Shown: positions 20,475 through 30,708, counted from the stretch's first letter. The stretch is 64,000 nt of DNA from Methylocystis rosea (GCF_003855495.1 NZ_CP034086.1:186001-250000); one strand, 5' to 3'. The notes: generated by a model from the letters alone, not told the origin. Program-made: numbers and translations.

Positions 20475-21605
20475 ATGCGTGTCGGCGCGCCCAAAGAAAC
20501 CAAAGACAACGAATATCGGGTGGGCTTGACGCCGTCTTCGGTCGCCGAACTCGCCCATGCGGGACATGAAGTCTTCATCGAGCGCGGCGCGGGGGAGGGC
20601 GCGGATCTATCTGACGCAGACTACGCCGCCGCGGGCGCAAAGCTCGTCGATGGTCCTGAAGCGCTCTTTGCCGCCGCGCAATTGATCGTCAAGGTGAAGG
20701 AGCCGCATCGGCGCGAGATTGCTTACTTGCGGCCGGACCATGTGCTCTTCACCTATTTCCATCTCGCCGCGGACGGTGAACTCACGCGCGAACTCATGGC
20801 GAGCGGCGCCCATTGCATCGCCTATGAGACGGTCACGGCGCCGGGCGGCGGATTGCCGCTGCTCGCGCCGATGTCCGAAATCGCCGGCCGGCTCGCCCCG
20901 CAAATCGGCGCGCATTTTCTGGAAAAGCAGGCGGGCGGCCGCGGCGTTTTGCTCGCGGGCGCGCCCGGCGTGCCGCCTGCCGACGTCCTGGTTCTCGGCG
21001 CGGGCAGCGTCGGCGCGCAGGCGACGGCGATTGCGCTCGGCATGGGCGCGAGCGTGCTTGTCGCCGACCGCAACCCCGACGCGCTGCGGCGTCTCGAAAC
21101 GCGTTTCGGTTTCGCGGCGCGCACCATTTATTCGACCCGCGCCGCGATCGCCGAATCGGTGAAGCGCGCCGATCTCGTCATCTGCGCGGCGCTCGCGCCA
21201 GGCGCGAGGGCGCCGATCCTGATCACGCGGGACATGCTGTCGACGATGAAGCGCGGCGCCGTGATCGTCGATGTCGCGATCGATCAGGGGGGCTGCTGCG
21301 AGACGTCACGGCCGACGAGCCATTCGGACCCGACCTATGTCGTTGACGGGGTCGTGCATTATTGCGTCACCAACATGCCCGGAGTCGCGCCGCGCACGGC
21401 GACGTTCGCGCTCAATAACGCCACATTGCCCTTCGTGCTGGCGCTCGCCAACAAGGGCTGGCGTCGCGCCATCGAGGACGACCCGCATCTTCGCGCGGGT
21501 CTGGAAATTTCCGCCGGCCGGATACTGTCGCCGCCCGTCGCCGCCGCGCATGGCCTGCCGCTGTCGCCGCAGCTCATGGCGCTGGACAGCGCCGGCGCCG
21601 CATAG
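20475..21605 (+). CDS. ald: Alanine dehydrogenase
   Basis: 376 residues of the AlaDH/PNT family, which interconverts L-alanine and pyruvate plus ammonia with NAD. It starts MRVGAPKETKDNEYRVGLTP. The nucleotide-binding motif is VLVLGAGSVGAQATAIALGM, and the conserved C-terminal part VHYCVTNMPGVAPRTATFAL is intact. GGAG lies 6 bases before the ATG at 20475. It probably serves nitrogen assimilation or alanine catabolism. Confidence 0.95.
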   Translation: MRVGAPKETKDNEYRVGLTPSSVAELAHAGHEVFIERGAGEGADLSDADYAAAGAKLVDGPEALFAAAQLIVKVKEPHRREIAYLRPDHVLFTYFHLAADGELTRELMASGAHCIAYETVTAPGGGLPLLAPMSEIAGRLAPQIGAHFLEKQAGGRGVLLAGAPGVPPADVLVLGAGSVGAQATAIALGMGASVLVADRNPDALRRLETRFGFAARTIYSTRAAIAESVKRADLVICAALAPGARAPILITRDMLSTMKRGAVIVDVAIDQGGCCETSRPTSHSDPTYVVDGVVHYCVTNMPGVAPRTATFALNNATLPFVLALANKGWRRAIEDDPHLRAGLEISAGRILSPPVAAAHGLPLSPQLMALDSAGAA

Positions 21606-21849
21606 CATCCTGCTGAATGACGTCAGCCATTCGGGTCCGTGCGACCTTTTCGCACAATCGACCCTGGAGAGCGGTTGCTCAGGGGAGCAATTCGGCATTG
21701 CTTTGTAATAATTCGAGCTTATGTCGCCGGGCGCGTCGTTTCGCGCCAGGCCGGCAGAGCTTTTCTCATCAGCGCGCAATTGTTAGACCAGAGCGACGCG
21801 GCGTTGCGGAGCGGCGCGCCCCATCATTCGAAAACAGCAGGTTTAGGGC

Positions 21850-23874
21850 ATGAGCGCGAACCAGGACCAGGATCCCGCCGCCAACCGGAAACGAGGGGCC
21901 ACGGCGGAAAAGGTCTCCGCGCTCGGCAAGTCCGAAACGCCGGTGAAGCCCTCACACAAGGGGAAAAACAAGGCTAAGAAAAACACTCCGGCGAAAAAGC
22001 CTTCCGCGCCCAGCGCTCCGAAGCAAAAGGCCGCGCCTGCGCCCGCGCCCGCGCCGCCTAATGGCGCAGGCGCGCCCCCGCCGCATCCCAATCTCGAGAA
22101 ATTCGTCCAGCTCGACATCGAAGCGATCGCCGACAATATGGCGCAGCTCGTGGACCAGGGCCGCAAGGCGCTGGCCGCGGCGATTGGCGGCGTCAATCCC
22201 GATGAAGCGCGCAGCGAACTCGCCGCCAATGTCGCCGACGCCACCAAGACTTTGGGCGCCGTCGCCGAATATTGGCTGTCGAAGCCCGAGCGCGCTGCCG
22301 TCGCCCAGGCCGATCTTTACAAGGGCTTGAGCGAAATCTGGCGGCAGACGCTTCGCCGCTACACCGGCGAGGATGTCGCCCCGATCGTTCCTTCGGACCG
22401 CTCCGACAAGCGCTTCTCCGGGCCCGAATGGAACGAGAACCCCTTCTTCGACTGGCTGCGGCAGTCCTATCTGCTCGCGTCGCGCTGGGCGGGCGACATG
22501 GTCGAGAGCGCCGAGGGTCTCGACCCGCAGACAAAGGCCAGGGCGGTCTTTTATACGCGGCTGATTTCGAGCGCGATCTCGCCATCGAACTTCGTGCCGA
22601 CCAATCCGGAACTGTTGCGCGCCACAATGGACGCCAAGGGCGAGAATCTTGTCCGCGGCTTGAAGATGCTCGCGGAAGACATTTCCGCGGGCGGCGGCGT
22701 GCTGAAGATCCGTCAGAGCGCGGACCAGAAATTCGAACTGGGCGTCGATATGGCGAATACGCCCGGCAAGGTGATCTGGCGCAATGACGTGATGGAGCTC
22801 ATTCAATATGAGCCCACGACGGCGGAAGTTTATGCGCGGCCGCTGCTCATTACGCCGCCCTGGATCAACAAATTTTATGTGCTCGATCTCAACCCCGAGA
22901 AAAGTTTCGTGCGCTGGGCCGTCGAGCAGGGCTTCACGGTCTTCATCATCTCCTGGGTCAATCCCGACGAGACGAAGGCCGAAAAGGGGTTCGAGGCCTA
23001 TATGCACGAGGGCGTGCTGACCGCGCTCGACGTGATCGAGAAGGCGACGGGCGAACGCAAGGTCACGGCGGCGGGCTATTGCGTTGGCGGCACGCTGCTC
23101 GCCCTGACGCTCGCCTATATGGCGGCGACCGGCGACGATCGCATCGACAGCGTCACCCTGTTTGCAACGCAGGTCGATTTTTCCGACGCTGGCGATCTAC
23201 AGATCTTCGTCGACGAGGCGCGGCTCGCGGCGCTCGACGAAAGCATGGCGCGCACCGGCTATCTCGAAGGCTACAAGATGGCCAACGCCTTCAATATGCT
23301 GCGGCCGAACGAACTCATCTGGAATTATGTCGTCAACAATTACATGAAGGGCGTCGAGCCCGCCGCTTTCGATCTCTTGTATTGGAATTCCGATTCGACG
23401 CGCATTCCGCGGGCCAATCACTCCTTCTACCTGCGCAGCTGCTATCTAGAAAATCGTCTCGCCCGCGGCGAGATGGTCATCGACGACGTTCGGCTCAATT
23501 TGCGTCAGGTGAAGGCGCCGGTCTTTGAGATCGCGACGAGGGAGGATCATATCGCGCCGGCGCAATCCGTGTTCCGCGGCGCGAGATTCTTCGGCGGCGA
23601 CGTGACCTTCGTGCTCGGCGGCTCGGGCCATATCGCGGGAATCATCAACCCGCCCTCTAAAGACAAATATCAATATTGGACGGGCGGTCCCGCGAAGGGC
23701 TCTTTCGAGGAATGGATCAAGAAAGCCAAGGAGACCAAGGGCTCCTGGTGGCCGCACTGGCTGGGCTGGGTGACCGCGCAGGCGCCCAAGAAAGTCCCCG
23801 CGCGCCAGCCCGGCGGCGGCAAGCTCAAGATCATCTGCGACGCGCCCGGCGAATATGTGCGGGTGCGGGGCTAA
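21850..23874 (+). CDS. phaC: Class I poly(R)-hydroxyalkanoate synthase with long N-terminal extension
   Basis: 674 residues. A Lys/Pro/Ala-rich, low-complexity stretch of about 80 residues leads into a standard class I PhaC. The lipase-like box GYCVGGT has catalytic Cys411; Asp566 (TREDHIAP) and His594 (GGSGHIAG) complete the triad. The enzyme polymerises hydroxyacyl-CoA into PHB granules. Family members are usually near 590 residues, so the extension explains the extra length. phaA, phaB and phasin genes are not adjacent. Confidence 0.95.
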   Translation: MSANQDQDPAANRKRGATAEKVSALGKSETPVKPSHKGKNKAKKNTPAKKPSAPSAPKQKAAPAPAPAPPNGAGAPPPHPNLEKFVQLDIEAIADNMAQLVDQGRKALAAAIGGVNPDEARSELAANVADATKTLGAVAEYWLSKPERAAVAQADLYKGLSEIWRQTLRRYTGEDVAPIVPSDRSDKRFSGPEWNENPFFDWLRQSYLLASRWAGDMVESAEGLDPQTKARAVFYTRLISSAISPSNFVPTNPELLRATMDAKGENLVRGLKMLAEDISAGGGVLKIRQSADQKFELGVDMANTPGKVIWRNDVMELIQYEPTTAEVYARPLLITPPWINKFYVLDLNPEKSFVRWAVEQGFTVFIISWVNPDETKAEKGFEAYMHEGVLTALDVIEKATGERKVTAAGYCVGGTLLALTLAYMAATGDDRIDSVTLFATQVDFSDAGDLQIFVDEARLAALDESMARTGYLEGYKMANAFNMLRPNELIWNYVVNNYMKGVEPAAFDLLYWNSDSTRIPRANHSFYLRSCYLENRLARGEMVIDDVRLNLRQVKAPVFEIATREDHIAPAQSVFRGARFFGGDVTFVLGGSGHIAGIINPPSKDKYQYWTGGPAKGSFEEWIKKAKETKGSWWPHWLGWVTAQAPKKVPARQPGGGKLKIICDAPGEYVRVRG

Positions 23875-23942
23875 GCCTGCTTCTTTTGAACGAATGCATT
23901 TTTTGTAGGGTTGCGATTCGATTTTGAACAGGGAGCGTCGGC

Positions 23943-24725
23943 ATGTCCACAAAAGACACTGTCGAACTTTGGCGATCAATCTTCGAGCTGCTCAAGAGTC
24001 TCGCGCTGGTCTTCATCGTCGTTTCTTTTTTCGTCTTTCCGCAGGTCGTGCATCGCGCGTTGACGGGCATCGGAGTCGCTGAATTCGACCTGTGGGGCTT
24101 CAAGGGCAAGACGGCTCTTGCGAAGGTCGCCGTAGATCTACAGGAATCGCAAGTCGTGCAAAGCGAACTTGCGCAAAAGCTCAAAACATCTGACGAAAAG
24201 CTCAAAATTCTGGCGGCTCAGAATGAGGAACTACGACAGCGCCAGCTTTCGCGCGGGCTCGGAGGAAGGTCGGGACCTTATGCGGCCGAGAGTCCTTCGC
24301 TGGTGGACGAGGGCGTCCGCGCCATCCTTGCGCAGAACGGCGAAGCGCTGAAACGGGCTGCCGATTTTCAAGCACAGGCCGATAAGGCATTGTCGCAGAA
24401 CTCGGCCGCGATCTTTTCGGCGAAGGAGCTAACGGCGCGCGGCGACTCGCGTTGGATCGTGATTTTCGGCTCCGATGTCACGGAGGACGCCGCGCGCGCC
24501 GAAGTAAAGCGAGCGACCGCGCAAGGATTCGACAACGCTTATATTTGCCTGAAGCGCGGGCGCTATCGCAGCGTCATCGAGTTCAACGCGCTAGAGGCGG
24601 CCACCGCGGCGCTGCCGACGATCCGGTCGTTGAGCGAGACTGCGCGCGACGCTTATGTCGTCAATCTCGGCTCCTGGTGTCCCAGACTCGAAAAGCGCGA
24701 CGCCGGCTTCATCGAGTGCTCGTGA
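23943..24725 (+). CDS. Membrane-anchored coiled-coil protein, hypothetical
   Basis: 260 residues. One hydrophobic segment near residues 14-38 (LKSLALVFIVVSFFVFPQVV) is followed by a heptad-rich region around 60-110 (LAQKLKTSDEKLKILAAQNE). The C-terminal part, about 165-235, contains SRWIVIFGSDVTEDAARAEV and a following RGRYRSVIEF, reminiscent of a SPOR-like fold, though I do not claim membership. The last codons are 2 bases from the end of the convergent HupE/UreJ-2 gene. Function unknown. Confidence 0.7.
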   Translation: MSTKDTVELWRSIFELLKSLALVFIVVSFFVFPQVVHRALTGIGVAEFDLWGFKGKTALAKVAVDLQESQVVQSELAQKLKTSDEKLKILAAQNEELRQRQLSRGLGGRSGPYAAESPSLVDEGVRAILAQNGEALKRAADFQAQADKALSQNSAAIFSAKELTARGDSRWIVIFGSDVTEDAARAEVKRATAQGFDNAYICLKRGRYRSVIEFNALEAATAALPTIRSLSETARDAYVVNLGSWCPRLEKRDAGFIECS

Positions 24726-24727
24726 CG

Positions 24728-25825
24728 TCAAACTCCGGGAAGAACCCCGATCCGCTCCAAGAACCAGTAGACGCCCGCAATCGCAATCAGCGCCGAGGCC
24801 ACGTAGACGAGCTTTTCGCTGCGCTTGCCGCCTGTCTGTTTGTCGATCAGGAACAGGATCGGCATGACCGCGAAGACGATGGCGATCTGGCCGAGTTCGA
24901 CGCCGATGTTGAAAGCGGCGAGCGCCGGCACGACCCCGCCTTGCGGCACGCCCATCTCGGTCAGCGCCGAGGCGAAGCCGAAGCCATGGATGAAGCCGAA
25001 CAAGAAAGTGTTGCGCCAGCGGTTGTCGACGTCGCGCGAGAAATAATTCTCCACCGCGACAAAAACGATCGAGGCGGCGATCAGCGCTTCGACCAAGGTC
25101 GAGGGCAGCGTGAAGATATTGAGCGCCGCCAGCGACAGCGTGATCGAATGCGAAATGGTGAAGGCGGTGACGATCTTGACGACCGGCCAGACGCGAGTGG
25201 CCCAGAGAATGAGGGCGAACAGGAAGCACAAATGATCGTAGCCGGTGACGATATGTTCGACGCCGGCTTTGAGAAACTTCCACATCAGTTGTGCGGTGGT
25301 CTCCATCGGCTTCGACAGATCGAGCGGGGGATCGTCGGGGTAGAGCATGGTCTGGCCGGCGTTTTCGCTCCCCTCGAGCGTGACGAGGTGCTTTCCCTTT
25401 GCGCCCTGCGCGGCGAGGAGCTTCGTCGCGTCATAGAAGAGCGCGCCCGTCGTTGCGCCGCAGTCGAAGCGCACGACGATCAGCGCGCTGTCCTGGTTGG
25501 TGGGGTCTTCGCCGGATTTTTCGACATTGGCGATGCAGGCGCGCCCTGTCGCATCGCGCATCGCGACGCGTTTTTGGACAAATTTGCCGATTTCGGCTTC
25601 GAGCGCGCCGGGCGCCGAGAGGTCGACGCTGCTGCGTTCGCTCATCGTGTCCTGAAACATGCGCTCAAGATCGGTGGCGAGAAAGCCGACCTCGACGGTA
25701 TAGGTTCGATTGTCCTTGGGAAGGATTTTGCCTGTCGAAATATCGGGCGTATGGGCCATCGCCGGAGCCGCGAGGCCGACGCAAAACAAGACTACGGCGG
25801 CGACTATCCTGAAAACCCCGGTCAT
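24728..25825 (-). CDS. HupE/UreJ-2 family membrane protein
   Basis: 365 residues. A cleavable signal (FRIVAAVVLFCVGLAAPAMA) is followed by a periplasmic domain to about residue 180, then about six membrane helices bearing the HupE/UreJ-2 motifs: GVEHIVTGYDHLCFLFALIL, FTISHSITLSLAAL, FGFIHGFGFASAL and FNIGVELGQIAIV. His, Asp and Glu inside the helices are typical of this family. True HupE/UreJ proteins move nickel; the type-2 family with its large periplasmic domain has no established substrate. GGGGGAG precedes the ATG. Convergent with the gene to its left. Confidence 0.85.
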   Translation of the reverse strand: MTGVFRIVAAVVLFCVGLAAPAMAHTPDISTGKILPKDNRTYTVEVGFLATDLERMFQDTMSERSSVDLSAPGALEAEIGKFVQKRVAMRDATGRACIANVEKSGEDPTNQDSALIVVRFDCGATTGALFYDATKLLAAQGAKGKHLVTLEGSENAGQTMLYPDDPPLDLSKPMETTAQLMWKFLKAGVEHIVTGYDHLCFLFALILWATRVWPVVKIVTAFTISHSITLSLAALNIFTLPSTLVEALIAASIVFVAVENYFSRDVDNRWRNTFLFGFIHGFGFASALTEMGVPQGGVVPALAAFNIGVELGQIAIVFAVMPILFLIDKQTGGKRSEKLVYVASALIAIAGVYWFLERIGVLPGV

Positions 25826-26005
25826 ACGCGCTCCCCCATTTCATGGCGGGCGCAACATGCCAAACGCCGCTGCGCTGGACAAGACAGCGCAAGCGGGAGC
25901 ATAGGCCGGTTACGGCGCGCCGGCGCTGCGGGAGCGTGTTTCCGACCGCAATCGTGCTATGGCTTCGCCTTGGCCCCCAGCCCCCACCGACCGAGCCGCT
26001 GCGAC

Positions 26006-27325
26006 ATGCTTCATCGCGACCTCTATGAGGCCCGCTCGGCGGCCTTGACGTCTTCAGAGGGCAATCTCGCAGTTCTCGCGACGTTGGCGCTGCTGGTCGG
26101 CGCTGTCGCGGGTCTCGTCTGCGCGCTTTTCCGACTTGCGCTGCAGCGGGCCGATGTTTTTCGCGCAGCCGTAATCGATTGGGCGCATAGCCACTCAATC
26201 GCGGGCTTTATTCTGCTCGTCGGCGGCTGCGCGTCGGCGGCCGTCATCGCCGCTTGGCTGGTGCGGCGGTATTCGCCACACGCGTCGGGGAGCGGGATTC
26301 CGCATGTCGAGGCGGTCTTGCGCGGTGACGCGGCGCCGTCGCCCTTTGTCCTCCTGCCGGTGAAATTCGTCGGCGGATGGCTGGCGATCGGCTCGGGCCT
26401 TGCGCTCGGCCGAGAAGGCCCGAGCGTGCAGATGGGCGCGGTGCTTGGCCATCTCTTCGGCGGCGCCTTCCGCCGAGATTGGCCGGATTGCCGCGTTCTG
26501 CTGGCGGCAGGCGCGGGCGCAGGCCTCGCGACCGCCTTCAACGCGCCGATGGCCGGAGCGGTTTTCGTCCTGGAAGAGCTCGTCCAAAAATTCGAGCATC
26601 GGATAGCGATCGCCGCGCTGGCGGCGTCCTCGACCGCAATCGCCGTCGCGCATCTTATTCTGGGCGACGCGCCGGATTTTCAACTGCCGGCGCTGGCGTA
26701 TCCCGCGCCGGAGATCGGCCCGTTGTTCTTCATGCTTGGCGTCGTGTGCGGAGCCGTAGCCATCGCCTATAATAAGGCGGTGCTGGCGACGCTGGCCGCG
26801 GTCGACCTCGTGCGCGGCCTGCCGGCGGAGACCTGCGCCGCCGCGATCGGCGCCGCGGCGGGCGTTCTCGCCTGGTTCGGACCGGAATGCGTCGGCGGGG
26901 GCGATAATCTCACCCAGAATGCGCTGCTTGGGGCGCCCGGCCTCTTCGTCTTGCCGTTCCTCTTTCAACTGAGGTTCTGGTTCGGCGCCTTGTCCTATTC
27001 GGCGGGAACGCCAGGCGGTCTTTTCGCGCCGCTGCTGACGCTGGGCGCGCAATTGGGACTGCTCTTTGGCGCCGGTTGCGGATTGGCGTTCCCGGACCTT
27101 CCCATTCAGCCAGAGGCCTTCGCGGTGGTTGGAATGGCCGCGTTCTTTACGGGCGTGGTGCGGGCGCCGCTGACCGGACTCGTGCTCGCGACGGAAATGA
27201 CAGGCAGCGCGCTCCTGCTCCTGCCGATGCTGGCGGCTTGTTTTACGGCCATGCTCATCCCTACGCTGATGAGCGACGCGCCTCTTTACGACGCCTTGCG
27301 CGAGCGCCTGCGCTTCCTGCGCTGA
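26006..27325 (+). CDS. ClC-type chloride channel or chloride/proton antiporter
   Basis: 439 residues with the ClC selectivity motifs GSGIP (95-99), GREGPSVQ (135-142, gating Glu137) and GTPGGLFAP. A Glu-Glu pair at 190-191 (VFVLEEL) sits where E. coli ClcA has its proton-transfer Glu203, so antiport is plausible. The ATG at 26006 gives a normal N-terminus. A much longer in-frame reading to the left runs through the antisense of the HupE/UreJ-2 gene and is not coding. tRNA-Tyr lies just downstream on the other strand. Confidence 0.92.
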   Translation: MLHRDLYEARSAALTSSEGNLAVLATLALLVGAVAGLVCALFRLALQRADVFRAAVIDWAHSHSIAGFILLVGGCASAAVIAAWLVRRYSPHASGSGIPHVEAVLRGDAAPSPFVLLPVKFVGGWLAIGSGLALGREGPSVQMGAVLGHLFGGAFRRDWPDCRVLLAAGAGAGLATAFNAPMAGAVFVLEELVQKFEHRIAIAALAASSTAIAVAHLILGDAPDFQLPALAYPAPEIGPLFFMLGVVCGAVAIAYNKAVLATLAAVDLVRGLPAETCAAAIGAAAGVLAWFGPECVGGGDNLTQNALLGAPGLFVLPFLFQLRFWFGALSYSAGTPGGLFAPLLTLGAQLGLLFGAGCGLAFPDLPIQPEAFAVVGMAAFFTGVVRAPLTGLVLATEMTGSALLLLPMLAACFTAMLIPTLMSDAPLYDALRERLRFLR

Positions 27326-27373
27326 TCGAAGCGGCAGGAATCGAAGCTGCAAGAGAATTTCCATGCTTGGAGA

Positions 27374-27459
27374 TGGTGGGGGAAGTAGGACTCGAACCTA
27401 CGAAGGCTTAGCCAGCGGATTTACAGTCCGCCCCCTTTGCCGCTCGGGACATTCCCCCA
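27374..27459 (-). tRNA. tRNA-Tyr (GTA)
   Basis: An 86-base tRNA with encoded CCA. Acceptor arms TGGGGGA and TCCCCCA pair perfectly. The anticodon loop CTGTAAA gives anticodon GTA, the T arm contains GGTTCGAGTCC, and a long variable arm is present as expected for class II tRNA-Tyr. Confidence 0.97.
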
Positions 27460-27635
27460 TCGTCTCGCAAGGAGACGCGGCCGCGATGAAGCGGCCGATG
27501 CAGCGGCATATGCGGCCCCTGCGGCGCAGTGTCAACCTTAAACTCCCCGGCGGGCTGGGGGCGACGCTGAGCCCCGCTCGAGCGCGCATTTGCGTCAGAA
27601 CTTGCGCAGAGGCCATGCGCCGCGAATGCAGGCGC

Positions 27636-28034
27636 TCAAGCTGGCGAATTGGCGGCCGCCGCGCCGGCGGTCAGCTGCGCCAGCTCCGCGTCGGAGAAAA
27701 GCCGCGACCGCGTCAGGAACCGCAGCCCCGTGCCATTGTCGAGCGAGAACATGCCGCCTTGCCCCGGCACGACGTCGATGACGAGCTGCGTGTGTTTCCA
27801 GTAATCGAATTGCGCCGCGCCGATGTAGAAGGGCGCGCCGCCGATCTCACCGAGCAGAACGTCGCCGTCGCCGACGAGAAATTCGCCTTGCGGATAGCAC
27901 ATCGGCGCCGAGCCGTCGCAGCAGCCGCCCGACTGGTGGAAGAGGACCGCGCCATGTTCGCCGCGCAGCCTGGCGATGAGATCAAGCGCCGCCTGTGTGG
28001 CGATGACTCTTGCGGGTTTGACTGTCGTGATCAC
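27636..28034 (-). CDS. DUF779 protein linked to aldehyde dehydrogenase
   Basis: 132 residues with the DUF779 core HQSGGCCDGSAPMCYPQGEF and a later FYIGAAQFDYWKHTQLVIDV. The paired cysteines (GGCCDG) and a further Cys may hold a metal, but no biochemistry is known to me. The gene follows an ExaC-type aldehyde dehydrogenase on the same strand, a common pairing for this family. Start is GTG at 28034, with GGAGGGGG before it lying inside a REP-like repeat. Confidence 0.88.
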   Translation of the reverse strand: MITTVKPARVIATQAALDLIARLRGEHGAVLFHQSGGCCDGSAPMCYPQGEFLVGDGDVLLGEIGGAPFYIGAAQFDYWKHTQLVIDVVPGQGGMFSLDNGTGLRFLTRSRLFSDAELAQLTAGAAAANSPA

Positions 28035-28036
28035 TA

Positions 28037-28162
28037 CCCCCTCCCTGTCCCTCCCCCGCTAAAGCGGGAGAGGGGACGCTAGCGATCGGCGTTCCGCGTT
28101 TCTCCGGCGAAGGGCGAGTTTCGCTCCCTCTCCCGCGAAGCGGGGGAGGGTTGGGGAGGGGG
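28037..28162. repeat. REP-like palindromic repeat between aldehyde dehydrogenase and DUF779
   Basis: Two GC-rich hairpin units face each other: one around CTCCCCCGCTAAAGCGGGAG, and one around CTCCCGCGAAGCGGGGGAG flanked by CCCTCCCC-type tracts. Such units often act as transcript-stabilising or gyrase-binding sites. Here the repeat supplies the purine-rich ribosome site of the downstream gene. Confidence 0.65.
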
Positions 28163-29680
28163 CTAAAAGAACCCCAGCTTCTTCTCGCTGTAACTCACCA
28201 GCATGTTCTTCGTCTGCTGATAGTGATCGAGCATCATCCTGTGGTTCTCGCGGCCGATGCCCGACTGTTTGTAGCCGCCGAAAGCGGCGTGCGCCGGATA
28301 GGCGTGGTAGCAGTTGACCCAGACGCGCCCCGCCTGAATGGCGCGGCCGAAGCGGTAGCAGCGATTGGCCTCGCGGCTCCACACGCCGGCGCCAAGGCCG
28401 TAGAGCGTATCATTGGCGATGGCCAAGGCCTCGTCGTCGTCCTTGAAGGTCGTCACCGACACGACGGGCCCAAAAATCTCCTCCTGGAACACGCGCATCC
28501 GATTATGGCCTTCGAGCACGGTCGGCTTCACGTAGAAGCCGCCGGCGAGTTCGCCTGCGAGCGCGTTGCGTTCGCCGCCGGCGAGCACCTTCGCGCCCTC
28601 CTGCTTGCCGATATCGATATAGCTCAGGATCTTTTCGAGCTGCTCGGAAGAGGCCTGCGCGCCGATCATGGTTTCGGGGTCGAGCGGATTGCCCTGCTTG
28701 ATCTCGCCGACGCGTTTTAAGGCGCGCGCCATGAAGCGGTCATAGATCTTCTCATGCACCAGCGCGCGGCTCGGACAGGTGCAGACCTCGCCCTGATTGA
28801 GCGCGAACATGACGAAGCCCTCGATCGCCTTGTCGAGGTAGTCGTCATCCTCGCGGGCGACGTCCTCGAAGAAGATGTTGGGCGACTTGCCGCCAAGCTC
28901 CAGCGTCACCGGTATGAGGTTTTGACTGGCGTATTGCATGATCAGCCGGCCGGTCGTCGTCTCGCCGGTAAAGGCGATCTTGGCGATGCGATTCGACGAG
29001 GCGAGTGGTTTGCCGGCCTCGAGCCCAAAGCCGTTGACGATGTTGAGCACGCCCTTGGGAAGAAGGTCGCCGATAAGCTCCGCCCAGACGAGAATGCTCG
29101 CGGGCGTCTGCTCGGCCGGCTTGATGACGACGCAATTGCCGGCGGCGAGCGCCGGCGCAAGCTTCCAAACGGCCATCAGAATCGGGAAGTTCCAGGGGAT
29201 GATCTGGCCGACGACGCCGAGCGGCTCATGGAAATGATAGGCGATGGTGTCGTGGTCGATTTCCGAGATGCCGCCTTCCTGGGCGCGTATGGCGCCGGCG
29301 AAATAGCGGAAGTGATCGATCGCGAGCGGAATGTCGGCGGCGCTCGTCTCGCGTATCGGCTTGCCATTGTCCCAGGTTTCGGCGGCGGCGAGGAGACCGA
29401 GATTGGCCTCCATCACGTCGGCGATGCGGTTGAGGATGATGGCGCGTTCCGCCACGCTCGTCCGGCCCCAGGCGTCTTTGGCGGCATGGGCGGCGTCGAG
29501 CGCGGCCTCGACGTCATCCTTGTCGGAGCGCGCGATTTCGCAAATCTTCTGGCCGATGATCGGCGAGACATTGTCGAAGACGCGGCCGGACTTGGCGTCC
29601 GCCCATGCGCCATTGATGAAATTGCCGTAGCGCGGCTTGAACGGCGGTTTGAGCGCGGCGAAAGTTTCATGCTTGGTCAT
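28163..29680 (-). CDS. Aldehyde dehydrogenase, ExaC/acetaldehyde dehydrogenase type
   Basis: 505 residues of the NAD-dependent ALDH superfamily. The catalytic Cys is in [16 protein letters not shown], the general base Glu is in [14 protein letters not shown], and the NAD-binding [11 protein letters not shown] segment is intact. The double-Cys EVCTCPSR form is typical of ExaC-like enzymes that oxidise acetaldehyde or other short aldehydes. GAGGAA precedes the ATG at 29680. DUF779 follows after a repeat element. Confidence 0.92.
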   Translation of the reverse strand: MTKHETFAALKPPFKPRYGNFINGAWADAKSGRVFDNVSPIIGQKICEIARSDKDDVEAALDAAHAAKDAWGRTSVAERAIILNRIADVMEANLGLLAAAETWDNGKPIRETSAADIPLAIDHFRYFAGAIRAQEGGISEIDHDTIAYHFHEPLGVVGQIIPWNFPILMAVWKLAPALAAGNCVVIKPAEQTPASILVWAELIGDLLPKGVLNIVNGFGLEAGKPLASSNRIAKIAFTGETTTGRLIMQYASQNLIPVTLELGGKSPNIFFEDVAREDDDYLDKAIEGFVMFALNQGEVCTCPSRALVHEKIYDRFMARALKRVGEIKQGNPLDPETMIGAQASSEQLEKILSYIDIGKQEGAKVLAGGERNALAGELAGGFYVKPTVLEGHNRMRVFQEEIFGPVVSVTTFKDDDEALAIANDTLYGLGAGVWSREANRCYRFGRAIQAGRVWVNCYHAYPAHAAFGGYKQSGIGRENHRMMLDHYQQTKNMLVSYSEKKLGFF

Positions 29681-29798
29681 GGGGCGTTCCTCGCGTTGCC
29701 GCAGCGGCGGCTTTTTCTTTGAGAAGGTAGTTGGAGCGCGGCGTTACGCCAAGGGCCTGACGCCAAGCGCCTGACGTTAAGCGCCCGAGCCGGTTGTC

Positions 29799-30428
29799 TT
29801 AGTCGAGACACGCCTTCGCCAGCGCCTGAAAGGCGCGGGCGCGATGCGACAGCGCCTGCGAGCCGTCGCCGGGCAGGGCATGTTTTTCCGCCGACATCAT
29901 CTCGCCGAAGGTCTTGTCGAGCCCGTCGGGCCGAAAGATCGGATCATAGCCGAAGCCCTTCTCGCCCTTGGGCGGGAAGACCAGAACGCCGTCCACACGG
30001 CCCTCGAACTGCTCGATATGCCCGTCGGGCCAGACGATAGCGAGCGCGCAGGCGAAATGCGCGCGATAGGGCGGCGCGGCGCCGCGCGCCTCGAGTTCGC
30101 GCTCGACGCGGAGGCAGGCGGATTTGAAGTCGCGGTCCTCTCCCGCCCAGCGCGCCGAATAGACGCCGGGGGCGCCGTCGAGCGCGTCGACGCAAAGACC
30201 TGAGTCATCGGCAAAGGCGGGAAACCCCGACGCCACGGCGGCGGCGCGGGCCTTTAAAAGCGCGTTGCCGGCGAAGGTCTGTTCGGTCTCCTCGGGCTCC
30301 TCGAGGCCGAGTTCTCCCGCGGAAACCGCCTCGACGCCATGCGGCTCGAGCAATTGCCTGAGTTCCCAAAGTTTCCCGGGATTATGCGTGGCGATGACGA
30401 GCTTGCCGGCGATTTTGCGCGGATCCAT
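29799..30428 (-). CDS. rdgB: Non-canonical purine NTP pyrophosphatase (RdgB/HAM1)
   Basis: 209 residues. Conserved segments are LVIATHNPGKLWEL, FAGNALLKARAAA, FADDSGLCVDALDGAPGVYS and GFGYDPIFRPDG. The enzyme removes ITP, dITP and XTP from nucleotide pools. GGAGGAAA lies just before the ATG at 30428; about 30 open codons upstream carry no homology. In many Rhizobiales it sits near rph or hrcA, but neither is here. Confidence 0.95.
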   Translation of the reverse strand: MDPRKIAGKLVIATHNPGKLWELRQLLEPHGVEAVSAGELGLEEPEETEQTFAGNALLKARAAAVASGFPAFADDSGLCVDALDGAPGVYSARWAGEDRDFKSACLRVERELEARGAAPPYRAHFACALAIVWPDGHIEQFEGRVDGVLVFPPKGEKGFGYDPIFRPDGLDKTFGEMMSAEKHALPGDGSQALSHRARAFQALAKACLD

Positions 30429-30708
30429 CAGATTTCCTCCCGCCGCGCGGCGCCTGGCGCGCCGGCGGGCGTCGCCATAGCGCTGATATCTCCTTAACTT
30501 GCAGCGATTCGCCGCCAAATCGCCACGATCGCCCTCTGGGGGTCTTGGTCGACGGGACGGAAGGCGCTACAAAGTTACGTCTTGGCGCGGTTAACCCCGC
30601 CTTTACTATGCTTGGCAACGATTGAGGAGCCGCCGAGGCGGTTCCGGGACGCGCCAATGCCGACGCGGCGACTTCGCCGCTCGATTATCCCGGAATGCAA
30701 GGGACGAA

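Noticed and set aside
24452..26005. Long open frame extending the ClC channel gene far upstream
   Set aside because: It is antisense to the HupE/UreJ-2 gene, whose membrane motifs are clear, and the translated product is Arg/Asp/His-rich noise. The channel family starts at 26006.
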